From contig DDRA01000093.1 of NCBI GenBank assembly GCA_002343545.1, positions 1-11,544 of the forward strand: a stretch of DNA of 11,544 bases, written 5' to 3'. Under the pieces are notes generated by a model, which worked only from the letters and a program-made list of their open reading frames with translations, did no database searches and was not told where the DNA came from. Shown one piece after another: positions 6,545 to 11,544 of this stretch. The DNA comes from Bacteriovoracaceae bacterium UBA2428. GTDB taxonomy: Bacteria > Bdellovibrionota > UBA2428. The position numbers and the translations under genes were made by a program. The stretch's first letter is position 1. Each line of letters begins with the position of its first letter.

Positions 6545-7867
6545 TCAGGCCCTCGGATAATATTCGTGGGGCACGCGCACGCCGCGGCGGACGATTTTCT
6601 CCGTCATGATCGAGTTCTCCATGAGCAAGGCGGATACGAGGTAGGCGACCGATCCGCTACCGAGGAGCGGAAAGAGGCCGAGCGGTTGGCGGGTCGCTTC
6701 GAACGCGAAGACGACCGAGGCCAGTAAAGCGCGCGAGGCGCCCGCGAAGAGACCGGCCATGCCCACGAGGGCCGCGACCGTAGGGTCGATACCCACTTGG
6801 GGAAAGAGACTTTGCCCCGCGAGTCCCGCCAGGTACCCGCAGAGTCCGCCGAGCGTGAGGAGTGGGGCGAGGGTGCCGCCCGAAGTGCCGCTGCCGAGCG
6901 CCAACGACCACGCCAGGGCCTTGGCGGCGAGCACGACGATCGCGGCGCTCGCTACGAAGCGACCCGTCAGCATGTTTTCGATGTTTTCGTAACCGACGCC
7001 GAGAGCGCGAGGTTCCCAGAGGCCCACGAGCCCCACCGCAAGTCCGCCTAGCGCGGGCCACCACATCCAATGCATCGGTAGCCGTTCGAAAGCGTCTTCG
7101 ATGCCGTAGACAAGCTTCGTCAGGACGACGGAGAGAAGGCCGATCGGGACCCCCAGCAACAGGTAGAACGACATCGCGCCGCCGCTCGGCGCGGTGATCG
7201 GCGACATCGGGAACATGGGGTCGGAGCCCGCGAAGGCGAAGCGGAGCGAGGCCGCGATGACCGAGGCCAGCGCCACGGGGATAAAGGATTTGGCGCGGAA
7301 CTCGAAGAGCAGGAGTTCGATCGCGAGCAACACGGCTGCCACCGGCGTTCCGAAGATTGCCGTCATGCCGGCCGCGGCGCCCGAAGCCAAAAGGATTTTC
7401 CGTTCGGTCGCGCTGACCGGCAGCAGCTGGCCGAGCCACGAGCCGAGCGCGGCGCCCGTGGCGATGATCGGTCCTTCGGCGCCGAAGGGGCCGCCGCTGC
7501 CGATCGCCACCGCGGAGGAGATGGGTTTCAGCCAAGTTATCCGCCGCGGGATACGGCTCTCGCCGACCAGGATTTTCTCCATGGCTTCGGGGATGCCGTG
7601 ACCTCGAATCGCGGAGGATCCGTAGCGTGCCATGAGGCCCACGATGAGCCCGCCCACGACGGGAACGAAGAGCGCGACGCTCCGGAGCCGATGCTGGGCG
7701 GCTTCGACCGACGCGAAAGAGAAGCGTTGAAAGTAAAAAAGATTCGTGGCGAGGTCGATGCTGGCAAGCAAAGCCCTCGCCACGAAGTAAATTCCAACCG
7801 CAAGGATCGCGGAAAGCACGCAGAGAGAAACGAGACGGCGTCTTCTTTCGAGTTCATGGATTTCCAT
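6545..7867 (-). CDS. CLC-family chloride channel/transporter
   Basis: Integral membrane protein of 440 residues moving chloride or similar anions across the inner membrane. The CLC selectivity segments are visible: GHGIP at 89-93 (GSGIP in E. coli ClcA), GAEGP at 129-133 with the external gating glutamate E131 kept, and GTSGGTLAP at 327-335 (matching the GxFxP region). By motif alignment, the internal proton glutamate (E203 of E. coli) is leucine 185 in AIELLLFE, and the central tyrosine (Y445) is methionine 421 in SIMTEK. No C-terminal CBS domains are present. I chose the ATG at 7867; a GTG at 7921 would add 18 residues without hydrophobic character, sits at the edge of a stem-loop, and has no Shine-Dalgarno. 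The gene lies 92 nt downstream of ppc on the same strand and converges on the ABC operon. Confidence 0.93.
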   Translation of the reverse strand: MEIHELERRRRLVSLCVLSAILAVGIYFVARALLASIDLATNLFYFQRFSFASVEAAQHRLRSVALFVPVVGGLIVGLMARYGSSAIRGHGIPEAMEKILVGESRIPRRITWLKPISSAVAIGSGGPFGAEGPIIATGAALGSWLGQLLPVSATERKILLASGAAAGMTAIFGTPVAAVLLAIELLLFEFRAKSFIPVALASVIAASLRFAFAGSDPMFPMSPITAPSGGAMSFYLLLGVPIGLLSVVLTKLVYGIEDAFERLPMHWMWWPALGGLAVGLVGLWEPRALGVGYENIENMLTGRFVASAAIVVLAAKALAWSLALGSGTSGGTLAPLLTLGGLCGYLAGLAGQSLFPQVGIDPTVAALVGMAGLFAGASRALLASVVFAFEATRQPLGLFPLLGSGSVAYLVSALLMENSIMTEKIVRRGVRVPHEYYPRA

Positions 7868-7921
7868 TCGGCCCAAAATACCGGGATCGGAGCTCGGCGT
7901 AACGCGTGGATGCGCGCGCAC

Positions 7922-7959
7922 GCGAGAGCGTGGCGTCGAAACGCCGCGTCAATTCTCGC
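7922..7959 (-). terminator. Stem-loop between ppc and the CLC gene, possible terminator
   Basis: On the minus strand, right after the ppc stop, GCGAGA and TCTCGC form an outer 6-bp stem. Inside it GGCGT and ACGCC (7932-7945) form a 5-bp stem closed by a TTCG tetraloop. An asymmetric internal loop separates the two stems and no T-tract follows, so termination would be weak or Rho-assisted. It could equally be an mRNA-stabilising 3' structure. Confidence 0.4.
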
Positions 7960-10329
7960 TTAGCCCGTCGTGAGCATGCCGCTCGCGATGCCGGTCGTGC
8001 TCGTGCGCAGCAAAGCCGAGTCGTCGTCTTCGAGCGCGAGGACCTGAAGCAGGTTGAGCGGGTGAATAAGGGGCGCGCGCAAACGGATGCTCGCGCCGAG
8101 CCAGGGGCGGAACCAGAGCGGGTCGCGTTGGCCGGTGATCTCGCGAACCGCGACTTGGGCCTCGCGGTACTCGCGCACGAAAGCGCCGAAAGCCTTCGTT
8201 TGCTCGTCCGCCGACAGACCACTACGGTCCAGGTAGAGGCGCCACGTCGCGAGCTCGACCTTCGCGAGGGTGAAGCCGAGGGCCTTGAGGTAGGACGCGA
8301 AGACAGGCTCACGCCGCGCGGCTCGCCGGAGGGCCCGGCGCTCGGACGCCGAGCTTTCGCGCCAAGCGCGGCCGACGCCCCACCACGTCGGGAAGAGCAC
8401 GCGCGTCTGCGTCCAGCACAGCACCCAAGGGATCGCGCGTAGGCCCGGTACGGAGAGCTGTGCCTGGCGCTTCGTCGGACGTGAGCCGATGCGCAGCCGA
8501 TCGAGACGGGAGTAGGGAGTCGAGGTCTCGACGAGACGCAAGAAGTCGGGTCGAGCGATCGTCTCGCGGTAAGTCGCGGCGATGCGTTCCGCGAAGGCGT
8601 CGAGCGCGGCGTCCCTAGGCGCGCGGGCTTGGCGCTCGCCGCCGCGCCGGGCGCTTTCGAGGATGCGGCCGATTTGGCCGCGCGCGATCGCGGGACTCGC
8701 GAGCGAGCGCTCGATCATCTCGCCTTGCACCGTGACCTTGTAGAGGGCGAGCGCGGAACGCGTCCACCACGCGGTTTGATCTGCGATGCTGCCGCCACCC
8801 CGGTCCACGCTGCCGCCGGATCCGTGGAAGAAGACGGGTTTGAGCTTTTCGCGACGGCAAAGGGCGTCGAGCTTGTGCATCGTCTCGGCGATGGCAAGGC
8901 GGCTCGCGAGCACGCCGTTCTCCTTGGCCGAATCGGAATAGCCGAGCATGAATTCGAAGGCGCGGTTGGGGCGCGCGCGCACGATACGGCCGAGCACGGG
9001 GTCGCGCAGGGCGTCCGCGGCGATGCGCTCGGAGTGCGAAAGCGCTTCACGGTTCTCGAAGAGGGGGATGACGGGAAGACGATCCCCGCGGAAGGCGGCG
9101 CGGACCTTGAGCGAGGCCACGAGCAGGTGCTCCGCGCTTTCGGTCATGCTCACGATGAAGCCGCGCGCGTACCAACGGGGATCGCCGCCGCGCGAGAGGC
9201 GGGCGATCGCGCGCAGCATGCGGTCGATTGCGAGCTTGCCGTCGGCGGGGCGATGGGACATGAGCACGTCCGAGGACTCGCGCAGCTCGAGCGGAACGAC
9301 GAGCCCCGGGAAAGCGTGCAGGAGCTGCCGGACGCGTTCGATGGCGGGGTGGGGCGCGCCGACGAATTCGCGGTAGCGGGCGTCGACCCGGTCCACGGCG
9401 CGCCGGAACGCGACGACCCTCGCGGCGTCGCCGTCGCGCAAACGACGGAGCGCGCTCAGGCGACGCTTCGCTTCGGCGAGCTCGCGCTCGAGTTTGTCGG
9501 TGCGGGGAAGGAGGGCGAGCGTCTCGCGCGCCTGCGCGAGGCGGGCGGCGGCGAAGCGCGCGATGTGGGCGCGCGAAAGGGCCAGGCTTTCGCGCGTCGC
9601 CCGCTCGTCCACGCCGGGGTGGCCGTCCTTGTCGCCCCCGACCCAACTCCGGACGTAGACGGGAACTTCGCGGCGGCTCGTCTCGAGGAGCGCCTCGAGA
9701 ATTTCGTCCTGCAGCAACGTCGAGTAGACGTGCTCCGCTTCGTGCCGGACCTTGGGCTTGCGATCGCGCACGATGTCGCCTTCCCAGGCCAGGTCCAGGG
9801 CATGCCGAAGGCGGGTCGCGCTCTCGGGCGGGAGCTCGGCGCGCGCGCCGAAGGCGGGCGAATCGAGCGCTTCGACGAGCGTGCGTTGGATTTCGCGGAA
9901 GATCGCGATGTTCTGCGGGGCGCGCGACTCCGTGGGGTGCGCCGTGAGGACGTACACGATGGCCTCCGGAAACCCCTTCGGGACGCTCGGCGCGGCGGAG
10001 TCTCGGGTTCCCCGCGACGCGAGGGCGCGCGTTCGGTAGGCGTTCTCGCAGGCGTTCATGAGCTCGAGCATGAGCGTGTAGGCGCGCGCGATCTGCGCGC
10101 GTTCCGCGGGGCGTTTGGCGCGAAGGCTTCGATAAGTGCGGCGGAGCGCCTCGAGCTTGTCGGCGTCGCGCCGTCCGCGCAGGCCGACCATGTCTCGCCG
10201 CATTCCTTCGATAAAGTCGAAGAGTCGCCGTCCGCATTTTTCCCGGACGACCTCGCCCAGAAGGGCCACGGACTGGCTTACGAGGGAACGGAGTTCGGGG
10301 GCGAGCGTATCGGCGGCCTTCGTCGTCAT
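7960..10329 (-). CDS. ppc: Phosphoenolpyruvate carboxylase, atypical
   Basis: Soluble enzyme converting PEP and bicarbonate to oxaloacetate and phosphate, replenishing the TCA cycle. It has 789 residues from the ATG at 10329, against about 880 in E. coli. Signature segments are present: VLTAHPTE with H131, SWVGGDKDGHP (228-238), GYSDSAKENG with K469, FFHGSGGSVDRGGG (500-513), VTVQGEMI, LRAIPWVLCWTQTR (630-643) and the C-terminal glycine after IASGMLTT. Differences from typical PEPC: the loop arginine equal to E. coli R581 is serine 504 (R587 is kept as R510), and the penultimate NTG is TTG, so the Asn881 position of the aspartate site is threonine 788, while K690 and an arginine near 751 are kept. 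Start: a TTG at 10401 would add 24 residues but lies inside the T-tract of the prkA terminator, so ATG 10329 is preferred despite a poor Shine-Dalgarno. Confidence 0.94.
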   Translation of the reverse strand: MTTKAADTLAPELRSLVSQSVALLGEVVREKCGRRLFDFIEGMRRDMVGLRGRRDADKLEALRRTYRSLRAKRPAERAQIARAYTLMLELMNACENAYRTRALASRGTRDSAAPSVPKGFPEAIVYVLTAHPTESRAPQNIAIFREIQRTLVEALDSPAFGARAELPPESATRLRHALDLAWEGDIVRDRKPKVRHEAEHVYSTLLQDEILEALLETSRREVPVYVRSWVGGDKDGHPGVDERATRESLALSRAHIARFAAARLAQARETLALLPRTDKLERELAEAKRRLSALRRLRDGDAARVVAFRRAVDRVDARYREFVGAPHPAIERVRQLLHAFPGLVVPLELRESSDVLMSHRPADGKLAIDRMLRAIARLSRGGDPRWYARGFIVSMTESAEHLLVASLKVRAAFRGDRLPVIPLFENREALSHSERIAADALRDPVLGRIVRARPNRAFEFMLGYSDSAKENGVLASRLAIAETMHKLDALCRREKLKPVFFHGSGGSVDRGGGSIADQTAWWTRSALALYKVTVQGEMIERSLASPAIARGQIGRILESARRGGERQARAPRDAALDAFAERIAATYRETIARPDFLRLVETSTPYSRLDRLRIGSRPTKRQAQLSVPGLRAIPWVLCWTQTRVLFPTWWGVGRAWRESSASERRALRRAARREPVFASYLKALGFTLAKVELATWRLYLDRSGLSADEQTKAFGAFVREYREAQVAVREITGQRDPLWFRPWLGASIRLRAPLIHPLNLLQVLALEDDDSALLRTSTTGIASGMLTTG

Positions 10330-10399
10330 AAGCCGGTGAGTATGCGGCGTTTCGCCCCTCGGGGCCAGTGGCGATTCGGTCACAACGCTCGGCCCGGGC

Positions 10400-10433
10400 A
10401 AAAAAAAGGGTTCCCCCCTCGCGAGGGGAACCC
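10400..10433 (-). terminator. Intrinsic terminator of prkA
   Basis: Read on the minus strand, GGGTTCCCC pairs exactly with GGGGAACCC (9 bp; plus-strand arms 10408-10416 and 10425-10433). The 8-base centre contains a TCGCGA core that can extend the stem with slippage. Eight consecutive T follow (10407 down to 10400). It starts 24 nt past the prkA stop, so prkA ends its transcript here and ppc needs its own promoter in roughly 10330-10399. I see no convincing -35/-10 pair there. Confidence 0.92.
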
Positions 10434-10457
10434 GTCGGATCGGACGCGGGCGGCCGG

Positions 10458-11543
10458 CTACTCGGTCTTCTTGGCGTCGCCGCGTGCGAAGATCGACGAG
10501 ACGTACTCGAGCACGTTCGTGGCCGAAGCGTCGTCGTAGCCGAAGTTCTTGATGAGGCGGGCCTTCACGATGTCGATCTTCTCCTGCGTCGCCTTGTCCA
10601 TGGCGTTCGCCACGCGCGTCGTAAGCTTGATCGAATCCTTCTGGTCCTCGAAGAGCTTCAGCTCGAGCGCCTTGTGCAGGCGTTCATTCGTACGGTAGTC
10701 GAAGACCTTGCCTTCGATCGCGAGGGCGCCGATGAAGTTCATGATCTCCGAGCGGAAGTAGTCCTTGCGGCTTTCCGGAATGTCGATCTTGTCTTCGATC
10801 GAACGCATGAGGCGTTCGTCGGGTTCCTCGTACTGGCCCGTATATTGGTTACGGACCTTTTCCTTCTGCGTGTAGGCCTTGATGTTGTCGATGTAGTTCG
10901 CGCAGAGGCGCACGATGGCGTCTTCGTCGGCCGAGATCGCGCGTTGGACCTCGTACTTGACGATGTCTTCGTATTCCTGTTTCACGACGGCCAGCAGCTC
11001 GCGGTAGTGCTTGCGCTTTTCCTCGTTCGAGATGAGCGAGTGGCTGCGCAGTCCGCTTTCGAGCTCGTTGAGCACCATGAAGGGGTTGAGCGAGCCTTCG
11101 CGTTCGCCTTCCAGGACGAGCGCGTTCGAGATCTTGTCCTGGATGTAGCGAGCCGAGATGCCGTCCATCCCCTCGCGCACGGTCTCCTTGCGGAGCTCCT
11201 TCACGTTGTCCTCGGTGTAGCCGGGCAGTGTCTTCCCGTCGTAGAGCTTGAGCTTCTGAAGCAGCGTGAGGTTCGCCTTCTTCGGGACTTCGAGGCGCGT
11301 GAGCACCGACCACATGGCGGCCATCTCGAGGGTGTGCGGGGCCACGTGCACGCCGCGCACGCGCTCGCGCGAGAAGGTCTTCTTGTAGATGCGCGTCTCG
11401 TGCTTCCACTTCGTGATGTAGGGGATGTCGACCTTGATCGTCCGGTCCCGGAGCGCTTCCATGAACTCGTTGTTCTGGAGCTTCTTGTACTCGGGCTCGT
11501 TCGTGTGGCCGATGATGACTTCGTCGATGTCGGTCTGCGCGAA
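10458..11543 (-). CDS. prkA: PrkA family serine protein kinase / AAA+ protein (5' partial)
   Basis: C-terminal 361 residues of a PrkA (YeaG) protein; the full family length is about 640, so the ATP-binding AAA+ core lies beyond the right edge. The visible part begins at the end of that core ([13 protein letters not shown], equivalent to the conserved AHTNE segment, then [10 protein letters not shown] and VDIPYITKW). It continues with [48 protein letters not shown] and [10 protein letters not shown], and ends in the kinase-like C-terminal domain ([25 protein letters not shown]). The ATG at 11462 is internal, since the frame is open to the window edge and the homology continues. The family is linked to stress and starvation responses. 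It has been described as a serine kinase, and the Bacillus protein also as an ATP-dependent protease, so the biochemical role is debated. The usual partners YeaH (DUF444) and SpoVR do not follow it here. Confidence 0.93.
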   Translation of the reverse strand, partial: FAQTDIDEVIIGHTNEPEYKKLQNNEFMEALRDRTIKVDIPYITKWKHETRIYKKTFSRERVRGVHVAPHTLEMAAMWSVLTRLEVPKKANLTLLQKLKLYDGKTLPGYTEDNVKELRKETVREGMDGISARYIQDKISNALVLEGEREGSLNPFMVLNELESGLRSHSLISNEEKRKHYRELLAVVKQEYEDIVKYEVQRAISADEDAIVRLCANYIDNIKAYTQKEKVRNQYTGQYEEPDERLMRSIEDKIDIPESRKDYFRSEIMNFIGALAIEGKVFDYRTNERLHKALELKLFEDQKDSIKLTTRVANAMDKATQEKIDIVKARLIKNFGYDDASATNVLEYVSSIFARGDAKKTE

Positions 11544-11544
11544 C

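Noticed and set aside
7924..7952. Minus-strand TTGACG as a -35 box for the CLC gene
   Set aside because: At 17-nt spacing the -10 position reads GCTCTC, which is not a promoter element, and the site lies within the stem-loop after ppc.
10399..10401. TTG start for ppc giving a 24-residue longer protein
   Set aside because: It lies in the T-tract of the prkA terminator, and the added residues do not look like PEPC.
8629..10539. Long plus-strand open frame (about 630 codons) opposite ppc
   Set aside because: Composition is Ala/Glu/Arg/Gly-rich without recognisable motifs, and it runs antisense to an unmistakable PEP carboxylase.

Overview
The window is a gene-dense, GC-rich stretch of bacterial chromosome with no RNA genes, insertion sequences, CRISPR arrays or prophage traits that I can see. 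No gap between genes is longer than about 130 bases. The gene set is core metabolism and transport (PheT, PEP carboxylase, PrkA, CLC channel) and fits a free-living Gram-negative-type heterotroph. I suspect a GC-rich member of the former Deltaproteobacteria (Bdellovibrionota or Myxococcota-like), but only weakly: the hints are pheT followed directly by a MerR-type gene without ihfA, and the atypical PEP carboxylase.

Left part (1-6538, plus strand): the 3' end of pheT (phenylalanyl-tRNA synthetase beta chain) is followed at very short spacing by a MerR-type regulator, a two-domain CHR-family (ChrA-like) anion transporter, and a complete ABC importer of the nitrate/sulfonate/taurine class in the order permease, ATPase, substrate-binding protein. 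Junctions are 24 nt, a 4-nt overlap, 18 nt, a 4-nt overlap and a 4-nt overlap, so everything from the MerR gene to the binding protein looks like one translationally coupled operon, possibly reading through from pheT. A reasonable inference is oxyanion or organic-sulfur handling with an importer and a CHR transporter under common control. The substrate cannot be read from the sequence.

Right part (6545-11544, minus strand): a CLC-type chloride channel/transporter gene converges on the ABC operon with only 6 nt between the stop codons. Upstream of it lie ppc (PEP carboxylase, anaplerotic oxaloacetate synthesis) and the 3' portion of prkA (PrkA/YeaG family). A textbook intrinsic terminator separates prkA from ppc, and a weaker stem-loop lies between ppc and the CLC gene.

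Most of the window is ordinary. The points worth a second look are substitutions at well-studied residues (PEP carboxylase Arg581 and Asn881 positions in E. coli numbering; the CLC internal proton glutamate and central tyrosine), the CHLTC motif in the binding protein of the CHR/ABC operon, and a perfect 7-bp hairpin in the first codons of the CHR gene.
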